Origin: Lactobacillus sp. CBA3605
GTDB taxonomy: Bacteria; Bacillota; Bacilli; Lactobacillales; Lactobacillaceae
Length of the DNA stretch: 64,000 nucleotides
Direction: 5' to 3'
Assembly (NCBI RefSeq): GCF_002970915.1
Contig: NZ_CP027190.1
Coordinates: 2,430,910 to 2,494,909 of the forward strand
Part shown: piece by piece, positions 28,221 to 36,761 of the stretch
Numbering within the stretch: position 1 is the first letter of the stretch
Layout: every line of letters starts with the position of its first letter
Position numbers and translations under genes: made by a program
Notes under the pieces: model-generated
Database searches by the model: none
What the model saw: the letters and a program-made list of their open reading frames with translations, nothing else
What the model was told of the DNA's origin: nothing

Positions 28221-28442
28221 ATGAAAACACTTTACGATGTACAACAGCTACTGAAAAAGTTTGGTGTTTACGTTTATGTGGGCAAACGTATTTGGGATAT
28301 TGAATTAATGGCCATCGAAATTGATCATTTGTATCAAGCTGGGGTTATTAATGCCAAAATGTATGCCCGGGTGAAGATTGTATTGAATCATGAGCACCGG
28401 CTTGAAGCAGAACAAGCGCCAACAGCGCAGAAACATGATTAA
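28221..28442 (+). CDS. yqgQ: YqgQ family protein (DUF910)
   Basis: A 73-residue helical protein beginning MKTLYDVQQLLKKFG, then GKRIWDIELMAIEIDHLY, the DUF910/YqgQ signature. The B. subtilis protein is a three-helix bundle proposed to bind single-stranded nucleic acid; its role is unknown. ATG 28221 is better spaced from AGG than ATG 28215. It lies between the rhomboid and glucokinase genes as in other Firmicutes, and its stop overlaps the ribosome site of glk. Confidence 0.88.
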   Translation: MKTLYDVQQLLKKFGVYVYVGKRIWDIELMAIEIDHLYQAGVINAKMYARVKIVLNHEHRLEAEQAPTAQKHD

Positions 28443-28459
28443 TGGAGGGATTTAGTCAC

Positions 28460-29422
28460 ATGGACCGCAAATTAATTGGTGTCGACCTTGGTGGGACGAC
28501 AACTAAGTTCGCTATTTTAACTGAAAATGGCGACATCCAACAAAAGTGGAGTATTGAAACGACAATTCTTGATGAAGGTACGCATATCGTACCGAATATT
28601 ATTGAATCAATCAATCACCACATCAATTTATACAAGATGGACCGCTCACAATTCGTCGGTATCGGGATGGGAACTCCTGGGACCGTTGATTTGGAAGCTG
28701 GGACCGTTATTGGCGCCTACAACTTGAACTGGAAGGTTTTACAACCAGTTAAGCAACAGATTGAAGAAGGCACCGGAATCAAGTTCACCTTAGACAACGA
28801 TGCTAACGTCGCTGCTTTAGGTGAACGCTGGAAGGGTGCCGGCGAAAACAATGATAATGTGGTTTTCGTTACCTTAGGGACCGGTGTCGGTGGTGGAATC
28901 GTCGCTGGCGGTCACTTGTTGCATGGTGCCGCTGGGGCTGCTGGTGAGATTGGTCACGTTACGGTCAAGCCAGATGGCTACATGTGTACTTGTGGTAAGC
29001 GTGGTTGTTTGGAACAATACGCCTCTGCTACTGGGGTTGTCCATGTGGCTCGTGATATGGCTGAAGAATTCTCTGGTGTTTCTAAGCTAAAACAACTTTT
29101 AGACAACGGTGAAGAAATCAGCTCTAAGATTACCTTTGATTTAGCTAAAGAAGGCGACGTCTTGGCTAAGAGCGTCGTGGATCGCGTTTCATTCTACTTA
29201 GGCTTAGCTTTAGCGAATGTTGGTAATACGATGAACCCCGCCGCTATTATTATTGGTGGTGGCGTTTCAGCTGCCGGCGACTTCTTATTACGCCAAGTTG
29301 AACATTACTTTAAAGAAAATACATTCCCAACGGTACGTAATACGACTGCTTTGAAGTTAGCGGTATTGGGTAACGATGCCGGTGTGATTGGGGCCGCTTC
29401 ATTAGCCCAACGATTTATCTAA
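28460..29422 (+). CDS. glk: ROK-family glucokinase
   Basis: A 320-residue sugar kinase phosphorylating glucose with ATP. The phosphate-1 motif is LIGVDLGGTTTKFAI, and the sugar-binding/catalytic region is LDNDANVAALGE, whose Asp is the base. GTGVGGGIVAGG is the adenosine segment, and CTCGKRGCLEQYAS the ROK zinc motif CxCGxxGCxE. ATG 28442 lies ahead of the ribosome site GGAGGG; ATG 28460 fits. It ends a rhomboid-yqgQ-glk operon and is followed by a terminator. Beyond glycolysis, its homologues also feed carbon-source signalling. Confidence 0.95.
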   Translation: MDRKLIGVDLGGTTTKFAILTENGDIQQKWSIETTILDEGTHIVPNIIESINHHINLYKMDRSQFVGIGMGTPGTVDLEAGTVIGAYNLNWKVLQPVKQQIEEGTGIKFTLDNDANVAALGERWKGAGENNDNVVFVTLGTGVGGGIVAGGHLLHGAAGAAGEIGHVTVKPDGYMCTCGKRGCLEQYASATGVVHVARDMAEEFSGVSKLKQLLDNGEEISSKITFDLAKEGDVLAKSVVDRVSFYLGLALANVGNTMNPAAIIIGGGVSAAGDFLLRQVEHYFKENTFPTVRNTTALKLAVLGNDAGVIGAASLAQRFI

Positions 29423-29434
29423 TTAACGATTTTT

Positions 29435-29467
29435 AAGAGGCTGACCAGCGATGGGGGCCTCTTTTTT
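29435..29467 (+). terminator. Rho-independent terminator after glk
   Basis: A 7-bp stem AAGAGGC / GCCTCTT with a 15-nt loop, running into a T tract. Confidence 0.88.
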
Positions 29468-29554
29468 GGGCGTAATTGGCTTTTAATGGGTTTAGGTCTA
29501 GTAAAAGTAAGCGGTTTTGTGTAAAATAAAGAAGTAGAAATTAGGAGGGATAGT

Positions 29555-29968
29555 GTGGTTTTAGGTGCAATCAGCGTTTGGAATTCAATTAATATTGTCT
29601 TAATTATTCTTATCGCAGCGTATTTTATTTATGTTTTTTATAGTTATATTCGACGCCGCCAAGTCTCGACGATGTTGGAAGCTGACGAATTTAATGCCGG
29701 CATGCGGAAAGCGCAAGTCGTTGATTTACGTGAAAAGAAGGAATTTGATGCGGGCCATATTCTTGGTGCCCGGAACATTCCATATAACATGTTAAAATCT
29801 CGGATGGGCGAATTACGTCAAGATATGCCAGTCTATGTCTATGACCAGACCCATACGTTGAGTACCCGTGCCGTGGCGACCTTATCCAAAAATGGGTTCA
29901 AAGAATTATTTATTTTGAAGCCAGGTTATGCCCGTTGGGAAGGAAAAACAAAAAAAGCGAAGTATTAA
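29555..29968 (+). CDS. membrane-anchored rhodanese-like protein lacking the active Cys
   Basis: A 137-residue protein: one N-terminal membrane helix (about 12-32, IVLIILIAAYFIYVFYSYI) then a rhodanese domain with VVDLREKKEFDAGHILGARN and the C-terminal LKPGYARWEG. The active-site loop after VYVY reads DQTHTLS, with no Cys, so thiosulfate sulfurtransferase activity is not expected; a binding or regulatory role is more likely. This YqhL-like form is common beside glk in Firmicutes. GTG 29555 follows GGAGGGA. Confidence 0.88.
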   Translation: MVLGAISVWNSINIVLIILIAAYFIYVFYSYIRRRQVSTMLEADEFNAGMRKAQVVDLREKKEFDAGHILGARNIPYNMLKSRMGELRQDMPVYVYDQTHTLSTRAVATLSKNGFKELFILKPGYARWEGKTKKAKY

Positions 29969-30018
29969 AAAATGGCGGCCAGAACAAAATTTATTTTTTG
30001 TTCAAGCCACCATTTTTT
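29967..30018. terminator. bidirectional terminator between rhodanese and DUF3042 genes
   Basis: An outer AAAAAATGG / CCATTTTTT stem and an inner GAACAAAA / TTTTGTTC stem, A/T tracts on both sides, between convergent genes. Confidence 0.85.
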
Positions 30019-30020
30019 AA

Positions 30021-30197
30021 TTAACCATTATGAGCGGAACGACTTTTACGTAAAGCCTTTTTCCGACTTTCTTCAAACTTATTTTCTTGATCTTCGATGG
30101 GATCGACGACCTGCTTTTTAAATGATAGTACCGAGCCGATAACGGCACCTGCCGTGGCAACGACGCCGAATAAAAAGCCGCGTGTAAATGATTTCAT
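30021..30197 (-). CDS. DUF3042 family small membrane protein
   Basis: A 58-residue protein: MKSFTRGFLFGVVATAGAVI, then SFKKQVVDPIEDQENKF and a basic tail. One N-terminal glycine/alanine-rich membrane helix is followed by a charged helix; this matches the DUF3042 family of lactobacilli and streptococci. Function unknown. The start is well defined by AGGAGGG on the minus strand. It is divergent from the GDPD gene, with a 107-bp shared promoter region. Confidence 0.85.
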   Translation of the reverse strand: MKSFTRGFLFGVVATAGAVIGSVLSFKKQVVDPIEDQENKFEESRKKALRKSRSAHNG

Positions 30198-30304
30198 AGA
30201 ATTGACCCTCCTAGTAAGTTATTAAGTTCATTATGATTGTTTTGAGGCTAGATATCAATACGAAAGGCTTAAAAAATATCTTGAATGAAGTTGAGGTGAT
30301 TTAG

Positions 30305-31039
30305 ATGTTAACGCAGATTATTGCGCATCGGGGGAGCAAGGGTACCCGTCCGGAAAATACACTGGTGGCTTTTCAAGCCGCATTGGCGGATGGCGCGGAT
30401 GGTCTCGAAACTGATGTCCACTTATCAAAAGATGGCCATTTGATCATTATGCACGATGAACGAGTCGATCGAACGACTAACGGGACCGGGCGGATTACTG
30501 ATTTGACCTTGGTCCAATTAAAAAAGTTAGATGCCGGCGCTTGGTTTGCACCGGACTATGCTGGCACGCGGGTCCCAACGTTAGATGAAGTCGTGCAATT
30601 ATTAGTAGCAGAAAACTTTACCGGCATCTTTAATCTGGAATTAAAAACCAATAAAATTCATTATGATGGGATTGAAGCGTTAGTGGCCGATTATTTTAAT
30701 CATCATGATGTTCCGTTTAAGTTAGTCTATTCCAGCTTTTATGGTAAATCAATTGAACGACTACATGCGTTACAACCGACCGCTGAGTTTGATAGCTTAT
30801 TTAAAAGTAAATTTCAAACCGCCAAACGGTTACATGCGGAACGGGTGATTCTCGGTTATCATCCGGATATTCGCTGGGTACGGCGGCATTGGCTGATGTT
30901 GCCTAAGGTGCAACTACGGCCGTGGACGGTCAATACTGCCCGTGACATGAAGTTTTGTTTTCGGCACCGGTTTGCCGGCCTGATTACCGATTATCCCGGC
31001 CTGGCTCACCAGTTGCGCCGGACAATGCAAGGAGGATAA
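30305..31039 (+). CDS. glycerophosphodiester phosphodiesterase
   Basis: A 244-residue GDPD-family TIM barrel. The first catalytic block IIAHRGSKGTRPENTLVAF holds the His and Arg with Glu. The metal-binding pair is ETDVHLSKDGHLIIMHD, where the second catalytic His lies, followed by RTTNGTG. The enzyme releases glycerol 3-phosphate from glycerophosphodiesters. There is no signal peptide, so it is cytoplasmic. Its stop is 3 bp before miaA, so the two are cotranscribed. Confidence 0.93.
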   Translation: MLTQIIAHRGSKGTRPENTLVAFQAALADGADGLETDVHLSKDGHLIIMHDERVDRTTNGTGRITDLTLVQLKKLDAGAWFAPDYAGTRVPTLDEVVQLLVAENFTGIFNLELKTNKIHYDGIEALVADYFNHHDVPFKLVYSSFYGKSIERLHALQPTAEFDSLFKSKFQTAKRLHAERVILGYHPDIRWVRRHWLMLPKVQLRPWTVNTARDMKFCFRHRFAGLITDYPGLAHQLRRTMQGG

Positions 31040-31042
31040 ATT

Positions 31043-31969
31043 GTGACAACGAAGCAAGTGCTCTTAATTGCGGGACCAACTGCGGTTGGGAAAACCGCGT
31101 TATCATTAGAATTGGCGCATCAATTTGATGGTGAAGTTATCTCTGGCGATTCGATGCAAGTTTATCGGCATTTAGATATTGGTACGGCCAAAGTCTTACC
31201 AGATGAACGGCAAGCCATCCCCCATCATTTGATTGACATAAAATCAGTACATGATTCCTTTACAGTGGCTGAATTTGTGTCGCGAGCAACGATTTTGATT
31301 AATCAAATCCAAGCGCGGGGCAAGTTGCCGATTATTGTTGGGGGGACGGGGTTCTATTTACAATCATTGTTAGCCGGCTTTCAGTTTGGTACGGCCAATG
31401 TAGTCCCGGATTTAACGTATCGGCAGACGTGGTTTGATTTAGCGGCGCTTAAGGGATCCCAAGCCGTCTGGTCGGTCTTACAAGGGGTTGATCCGCAGGC
31501 GGCTGCCAAGATTGAGCCACAAAATGTGGTCCGCGTGGTCCGGGCTTTAGAGTATCAACATGTGAGTGGCCGGCGATTCTCGGATCAAGCCGATGAACAG
31601 CCAACGGATTTATCAGCGTTAACAGTCTGTTTAACGGCGGAGCGGTCAGAACTTTACCAGCGCATTAATCAGCGGGTTGATCAGATGGTTGCGACGGGGC
31701 TCATTGATGAGGCTCGCTGGCTTTACCAACAAGGCGGTCGGGCATTGCCCGCCGGTAAGGGGATTGGCTATCATGAATTATTCCCGTATTTTGCAGGAGA
31801 CACGATGCTGACTACCGCAGTTGACTTAATTAAACGGGACTCGCGTCGGTATGCGAAGCGCCAATTAACTTGGTTTCGCAATAAAATGACGGTCAACTGG
31901 TATAACTTACTTGAACACCCAGAACAACGGCGTGAAATTGATGACTTAGTCACTAATTGGCGCTGCTAA
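31043..31969 (+). CDS. miaA: tRNA dimethylallyltransferase
   Basis: A 308-residue enzyme that prenylates A37 of tRNAs reading UNN codons. P-loop AGPTAVGKTALSLEL, DSMQVYRHLDIGTAK, PHHLIDI and GGTGFYLQSLLAGF are the family motifs in order. Later, GKGIGYHELFPY and RDSRRYAKRQLTWFR form the tRNA-contacting region. GTG 31043 follows GGAGG. The gene is upstream of glnR, as miaA-(hfq)-glnRA in many Firmicutes; hfq is absent here. Confidence 0.95.
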   Translation: MTTKQVLLIAGPTAVGKTALSLELAHQFDGEVISGDSMQVYRHLDIGTAKVLPDERQAIPHHLIDIKSVHDSFTVAEFVSRATILINQIQARGKLPIIVGGTGFYLQSLLAGFQFGTANVVPDLTYRQTWFDLAALKGSQAVWSVLQGVDPQAAAKIEPQNVVRVVRALEYQHVSGRRFSDQADEQPTDLSALTVCLTAERSELYQRINQRVDQMVATGLIDEARWLYQQGGRALPAGKGIGYHELFPYFAGDTMLTTAVDLIKRDSRRYAKRQLTWFRNKMTVNWYNLLEHPEQRREIDDLVTNWRC

Positions 31970-31997
31970 AATGCAATTGGTATACCCACCCAAAACA

Positions 31998-32050
31998 TGT
32001 AATGTTTTCTAACATGAATGATTGACATTCTGTGTCGACATTGCTACTAT
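31998..32050 (+). promoter_or_regulatory. GlnR box and promoter of glnRA
   Basis: A perfect GlnR/TnrA consensus, TGTAA-N7-TAACA, at 31998-32014. It is followed by -35 TTGACA (32022-32027), a 17-bp spacer and -10 TACTAT (32045-32050). The box ends 7 bp before the -35, a position suited to autorepression by GlnR when glutamine is plentiful. Confidence 0.88.
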
Positions 32051-32078
32051 TAAGTCTGTATTAAGAAGGAGGGTCGTT

Positions 32079-32459
32079 ATGAAAGAAAAGGAATTACGTC
32101 GTTCGTTAGCAGTCTTACCAATTGGTACGGTTATGAAGTTAGCTAACTTGTCAGCACGTCAGATTCGTTATTATGAAGAACAGAATTTGATTCGCCCGGA
32201 ACGTAATGCGGGTAATCGCCGAATGTTCTCCTTGAATGATGTGGATCGGTTATTAGAGATTAAGGATTATTTAGCTGATGGCATTAATATGGCGGGGATT
32301 AAAGCCATCTATACCATGCAAAAGCAAAAAGCCCAACAAAAAGAAGCGGACTTAGCGCGCCCACTGACTGACAACGATGTACGCCGGATCTTACATGACG
32401 AATTTCTGACTATTGGCGGTTTAAAGACCAAAGATGGGCCAGAATATCCCACTCATTAA
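32079..32459 (+). CDS. glnR: nitrogen regulator GlnR
   Basis: A 126-residue MerR-superfamily repressor. Winged helix: VMKLANLSARQIRYYEEQNL, then RPERNAGNRRMFSLNDVDRL. The C-terminal tail (LHDEFLTIGGLKTKDG) is the segment that contacts feedback-inhibited glutamine synthetase in GlnR proteins. ATG 32079 has AGGAGGG; the longer frame from 32022 would start at the promoter -35 and is rejected. It lies directly downstream of a GlnR box and 43 bp upstream of glnA. Confidence 0.95.
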   Translation: MKEKELRRSLAVLPIGTVMKLANLSARQIRYYEEQNLIRPERNAGNRRMFSLNDVDRLLEIKDYLADGINMAGIKAIYTMQKQKAQQKEADLARPLTDNDVRRILHDEFLTIGGLKTKDGPEYPTH

Positions 32460-32502
32460 TCCATCTGCACCCATTAGTCAATCAATTTAAGGAGCGATTC
32501 AC

Positions 32503-33849
32503 ATGGCAAAACAGCAGTATACAAAGGACGACATTCGCAAAATCGTCGATGAAGAAAATGTTAATTTCTTACGTTTAATGTTCACTGATTTATTTGGGAC
32601 TATCAAGAATGTGGAAGTTCCAGTGTCACAATTAGATAAATTATTAGACAACAAGTTAATGTTTGACGGTTCTTCAATCGACGGTTTCGTACGAATTGAA
32701 GAAAGTGACATGTACTTATATCCAGACTTATCAACTTGGTTGATTATGCCTTGGAACACTGAACATGGTAAGATTGCACGGATTATTTGCGAAGTTTACA
32801 ATGCTGATCGCGAACCATTTGAAGGCGATCCACGGAACAACTTAATTCGGGTCCTAAGTGATATGCGTGACGCTGGTTTTACGGCCTTTAATATTGGGAC
32901 TGAGCCAGAGTTCTTCTTATTTAAGATGAATGACAAGGGTGAACCAACCACTGAATTAAACGATAAAGGGAGCTATTTTGATTTAGCACCAATGGACTTA
33001 GGTGAAAATTGTCGCCGTGATATTGCGTTGGAATTAGAACGCTTAGGCTTCAATGTTGAAGCAAGTCACCATGAAGTTGCGCCTGGTCAACATGAAATTG
33101 ACTTTAAATATGCGGATGCTTTAACTGCCGCTGATCATATTCAGACCTTTAAATTAGTCGTCAAAACGATTGCACGTAAGTATAATTTATGGGCCACCTT
33201 TATGCCAAAACCATTGAATGGGGTTAACGGCTCTGGGATGCATGTGAACATGTCCTTGTTCCATGACCAAGGCAACGCCTTTTACGATGCTAGCGAAAAA
33301 GACGAACTGCAATTATCAACGGATGCCTATCATTTCTTAGGTGGCTTGATGAAGCATGCCCGGAGTTACACGGCGGTCACTAACCCAACCGTTAACTCAT
33401 ATAAGCGACTAGTGCCAGGTTATGAAGCACCTGTTTATGTTGCTTGGTCTGGTTCTAACCGGTCACCAATGATTCGGGTCCCAAGTTCACGTGGATTATC
33501 CACGCGATTGGAACTACGAAGTGTTGATGCGTCTGCTAATCCATACTTGGCATTTGCGGCAGTTTTGGAAGCCGGACTTGATGGTATTAAAAATAACATC
33601 GAACCACCAAAGAGTGTTGACCGTAACATCTATGTGATGGATGAAGACGAACGACAAGCTGCTGGCATTGCGGACTTACCATCCACATTGCACAATGCCT
33701 TAAAGGAATTCCAGACTGATCCAACGATGAAGAAAGCCTTAGGGCCACATATTTATCAAAGTTTCTTAGAAGCTAAACGGTTGGAATGGGCATCATATCG
33801 CCAACAAGTTAGTGAATGGGAACGCGATCAATATATGGAATTGTACTAA
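32503..33849 (+). CDS. glnA: glutamine synthetase, type I alpha
   Basis: A 448-residue ammonium-assimilating enzyme (glutamate + NH3 + ATP to glutamine). Beta-grasp N terminus with [18 protein letters not shown], metal-binding EPEFFLF, ATP loop [17 protein letters not shown] and glutamate-binding [13 protein letters not shown]. The short length, with no 25-residue adenylylation insert, places it in the feedback-inhibited GSI-alpha group of Firmicutes. It is cotranscribed with glnR and regulated by the GlnR box. ATG 32503 follows AAGGAG. Confidence 0.97.
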   Translation: MAKQQYTKDDIRKIVDEENVNFLRLMFTDLFGTIKNVEVPVSQLDKLLDNKLMFDGSSIDGFVRIEESDMYLYPDLSTWLIMPWNTEHGKIARIICEVYNADREPFEGDPRNNLIRVLSDMRDAGFTAFNIGTEPEFFLFKMNDKGEPTTELNDKGSYFDLAPMDLGENCRRDIALELERLGFNVEASHHEVAPGQHEIDFKYADALTAADHIQTFKLVVKTIARKYNLWATFMPKPLNGVNGSGMHVNMSLFHDQGNAFYDASEKDELQLSTDAYHFLGGLMKHARSYTAVTNPTVNSYKRLVPGYEAPVYVAWSGSNRSPMIRVPSSRGLSTRLELRSVDASANPYLAFAAVLEAGLDGIKNNIEPPKSVDRNIYVMDEDERQAAGIADLPSTLHNALKEFQTDPTMKKALGPHIYQSFLEAKRLEWASYRQQVSEWERDQYMELY

Positions 33850-33881
33850 GTCGTATAAAAAATAAATGACTAAGTAATATG

Positions 33882-33922
33882 AAAGTTATTCGAGAATTTT
33901 TAATTCTTGGATAACTTTTTTT
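33882..33922 (+). terminator. Rho-independent terminator after glnA
   Basis: A 15-bp stem with two G-U pairs (AAAGTTAT / ATAACTTT at the base) and a short AT loop, then a T run. Confidence 0.9.
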
Positions 33923-33964
33923 ATGCTTGTTAATAACTAATTAGTATAATTTTGGTGCGTTTAC

Positions 33965-34026
33965 ATGTCGATTAGGTCAACCTATGATACGATAGGTGAT
34001 GATGATACGACAGGTCGACAGTAAAC
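33965..34026 (+). repeat. conserved promoter-leader block, copy 1
   Basis: A 62-bp block with a close counterpart at 36596-36657. Shared parts are ATGTC-N-ATTA, AACCTATG-R-TACGATAG (an extended -10, TG-N-TACGAT) and GGTCGACAGTAAAC. Each copy lies about 100 bp upstream of a BspA/WxL surface-protein gene, so it is probably a duplicated promoter with a common control site. Confidence 0.7.
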
Positions 34027-34121
34027 ACTATTGATGATTAGTTTTAGCTAATCGATTGATTATTAAACGTATGATAAATGAGTTGGTGCGTGCCGCCAAT
34101 TAAAGAATGAAGGGATTCGTG

Positions 34122-36431
34122 ATGAGTAAATTACAAAACAAATGGGGCTGTTTGTTGCTTAGTTTAACGGTTGGGGTTGTGACACCGCTAACAACTGTGG
34201 GGGCTGCTGTGACTGAAGTACAGACCGTGACGACCGCCAATTCACTGCCACCAGTTGGTTCGGATGATGCTGTCGCGCGCTTGGTGGCGACCACGGCTTC
34301 AGCGGTGAGTGATTCGGCAGTTTCAAGTAGTGCGCCGGTAACTGACAGTGCGGCAAGCGAGGCCGCAAGTAGTGCCACCGTGACCAGTTCAACGACTACC
34401 AGTGAAGCTAGTCGGGCAGCGACTGAGACTGCAGTGACGAAAACCACGGCGACCACTGATGATACGGTGGCGACTGGGGTTAGTGGTACGGTTAATTGGA
34501 CAATTGGTGATGATGGGGTCTTACATTTAAGTGCTGGGAGTTTCGGCACATTGCCAAGCAATAGTTCACTGTGGAACAGCTATGCGGCTCAGATTACCAG
34601 TATTAGTATTGAAGGTCCTATCACAGCGGGAGCGAATGCGACCTATGCTCGTCTATTCTCCGGGCTACTTAATGTAACCACGATTACGGGATTAAATCAG
34701 TTGAGTCTGGCTGGTGTGACTAATGTGAGTTATATGTTTTATAACGATACTAGTCTGATAAGCGTTGATTTTGGTGATAATGATTTTTCGAGTGTGGCGA
34801 CCATGCTATCAATGTTTGAAGGCTGTACTAAACTAACGACCGTTGGGACAGCGTGGACTTTCAATAAGGTGACCAACTTATCAAGAATGTTCTATAATTG
34901 TGCATCCTTGACCACGGTCAATACGCACGATTGGAATACCAGCAATGTCACAGCACTTAGTGGGACCTTTTGGGGGTGTAAAGCCTTGACCGCCATTGAT
35001 GTTAGTGGTTGGCAGCTTGGTAACGTGACCAGTTTGGAAAATACTTTTAATGGTTGTTCCAGCTTGACGACGTTAGCGGTTGGTAACTGGGACACAAGCA
35101 AGGTGACCTCCCTAAATAGCACCTTTATCAACTGCTCACAATTAACGACGCTAAATGTGAGTAAGTGGAAAATGGGTAATGTAACCACTTTAGCATCTGC
35201 TTTTAATGGTTGTCTCAATTTGACAACACTTCCGGTTGGTAATTGGGATACGAGCAATGTGACGACGCTTAACTATACTTTCACTAACTGCAAGAGCCTC
35301 ACTTCCTTAGATATTAGTCAGTGGCAAACACCGAAATTAGTTACTTTTTCGCAGACATTTCAGGGTGCAAGTAGTCTTACAGCCTTGGACTTTAACGGGA
35401 CGGGTTGGGATACGAGCAATGTGACTAGTATGCTTGGGCTTTTTAACGGTAGCGGATTAAAAACGCTTGATTTAAGTCAGTTGACGACGGCTAAAGTCAC
35501 AAATTTTAAGAATACCTTTAGCGGAATGGCTAAGTTAACCACCTTGAATTTGGCTAGTTGGGATACTTCGGCGGCAACTAGTTATACGGCTATGTTTGGT
35601 AGTTCCCAAAACTTACAACATCTTACACTGGGAGAAAAATTCACGTTTCATGGTGATACATCGATGGCGTTGACCAGTGGTGCGATTACTAATGGATATA
35701 CTGGAGATTGGCAGTTGGGGGATGATGGGCCGGCCATTGCGACAAACGACTTAATGACGACCTATGATGGCAGTACGATGGCCGGGCAGTATAATTGGGT
35801 CAAGGTACCGACTAAATCAACGGTTACTGTGAAGTATGTGGATACAATCGGTGAGACTGTGTCGCCAGCGGTAACTTATACTGGTACGGTTGGTTCTAAC
35901 TACGCATTTGCGCCTAAAGTGTTGGCTGGTTATACATTAACAACCACCCCAGCTAATGCGACTGGTGTTTACACGACGGCCCCGATTACCGTGACATATG
36001 TGTATACGGGTAACCTGATATTTAGTTCAGTACCTAGTACGGTGAGCTTTGGGCGTCATATTCTGACGGGACAGTCGGCGACTTATGGCGCTAACTTAGA
36101 TCAGGAGTTGGTGGTGAAGGATAATCGAAGTCCCAATGCCAGCTGGACGTTGTCAGCGCAACTAGGTGCCGGTGGTTTTGTCAATACAGCAACCGGTGAT
36201 TCATTGGCGGCGACCCTAACTTATCGAGATGCGCTGGGCACCGCAACGGTGATTGGCAATGTGGCAACTCCAATTGTGACACAAATGAGTATCTCGAATA
36301 ATCCCGTTAGTGTGTCAAGTGGTTGGTCAACGACGACTGGGTTACTCTTAACGGCGCAAGACAGTAGTTTAATTGGCACTTATCAGGCTAAAATCACATG
36401 GGATTTAGGTGATACCGTCGCAAATAACTAA
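34122..36431 (+). CDS. BspA-repeat surface protein with MucBP and WxL domains (paralog 1)
   Basis: A 769-residue secreted protein. Signal peptide (about 1-32, CLLLSLTVGVVTPLTTVGA), a Ser/Thr/Ala-rich linker (about 35-120), and about 14 short DUF285/BspA-type repeats of 22-25 residues of the form NVTTLNYTFTNCKSLTSLDI (about 150-540). Then a MucBP domain VTVKYVDTIGETVSPAVTY (about 565-635) and a C-terminal WxL domain with ASWTLSAQLG and TWDLGDTVANN. WxL domains bind peptidoglycan non-covalently; there is no LPxTG. A role in mucus or host-surface adhesion is inferred. ATG 34122 follows GAAGGGA; ATG 34107 precedes that site. Confidence 0.9.
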   Translation: MSKLQNKWGCLLLSLTVGVVTPLTTVGAAVTEVQTVTTANSLPPVGSDDAVARLVATTASAVSDSAVSSSAPVTDSAASEAASSATVTSSTTTSEASRAATETAVTKTTATTDDTVATGVSGTVNWTIGDDGVLHLSAGSFGTLPSNSSLWNSYAAQITSISIEGPITAGANATYARLFSGLLNVTTITGLNQLSLAGVTNVSYMFYNDTSLISVDFGDNDFSSVATMLSMFEGCTKLTTVGTAWTFNKVTNLSRMFYNCASLTTVNTHDWNTSNVTALSGTFWGCKALTAIDVSGWQLGNVTSLENTFNGCSSLTTLAVGNWDTSKVTSLNSTFINCSQLTTLNVSKWKMGNVTTLASAFNGCLNLTTLPVGNWDTSNVTTLNYTFTNCKSLTSLDISQWQTPKLVTFSQTFQGASSLTALDFNGTGWDTSNVTSMLGLFNGSGLKTLDLSQLTTAKVTNFKNTFSGMAKLTTLNLASWDTSAATSYTAMFGSSQNLQHLTLGEKFTFHGDTSMALTSGAITNGYTGDWQLGDDGPAIATNDLMTTYDGSTMAGQYNWVKVPTKSTVTVKYVDTIGETVSPAVTYTGTVGSNYAFAPKVLAGYTLTTTPANATGVYTTAPITVTYVYTGNLIFSSVPSTVSFGRHILTGQSATYGANLDQELVVKDNRSPNASWTLSAQLGAGGFVNTATGDSLAATLTYRDALGTATVIGNVATPIVTQMSISNNPVSVSSGWSTTTGLLLTAQDSSLIGTYQAKITWDLGDTVANN

Positions 36432-36436
36432 ACTTA

Positions 36437-36477
36437 ATTATCCAGTTGTTATAACTAACGATTGGATAATTTTTTTG
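36437..36477 (+). terminator. terminator after surface-protein paralog 1
   Basis: Stem ATTATCCA / TGGATAAT with an 18-nt loop, then a T run. Confidence 0.85.
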
Positions 36478-36761
36478 TGGTGTTTGAACCTGTGAAGTAG
36501 GCCCTAAAATAGTCGCTAAAGCCCCCGATTATTAGGGATCTATCCAGATTATGATAGGCTAAGGAGATGACGGCGCTAAAATTTAAAAAATTGCTATGTC
36601 CATTACAGTAACCTATGGTACGATAGATAATAATAGTGTGAAAGGTCGACAGTAAACGCGGTTAACTGTGACTGAATTGGTTGGTTGAAAATAAGCTAAC
36701 GGGAATGAGTCATTAGCGCAAAAATGGCGGGGGTCGCCAGTTAAGGATGATGGGAGTAGCC
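36478..36761 (+). other. intergenic region between the two surface-protein genes
   Basis: Holds the second promoter-leader block (36596-36657) and a leader of about 100 nt to the start codon. No additional gene was seen. Confidence 0.6.
36596..36657 (+). repeat. conserved promoter-leader block, copy 2
   Basis: The counterpart of 33965-34026: same length, same extended -10 (TGGTACGAT) and the same GGTCGACAGTAAAC end, with the centre diverged. Confidence 0.7.

Noticed and set aside
32022..32078. Longer GlnR beginning at 32022
   Set aside because: It would begin at the promoter -35 itself; ATG 32079 has a strong ribosome site and matches the family.
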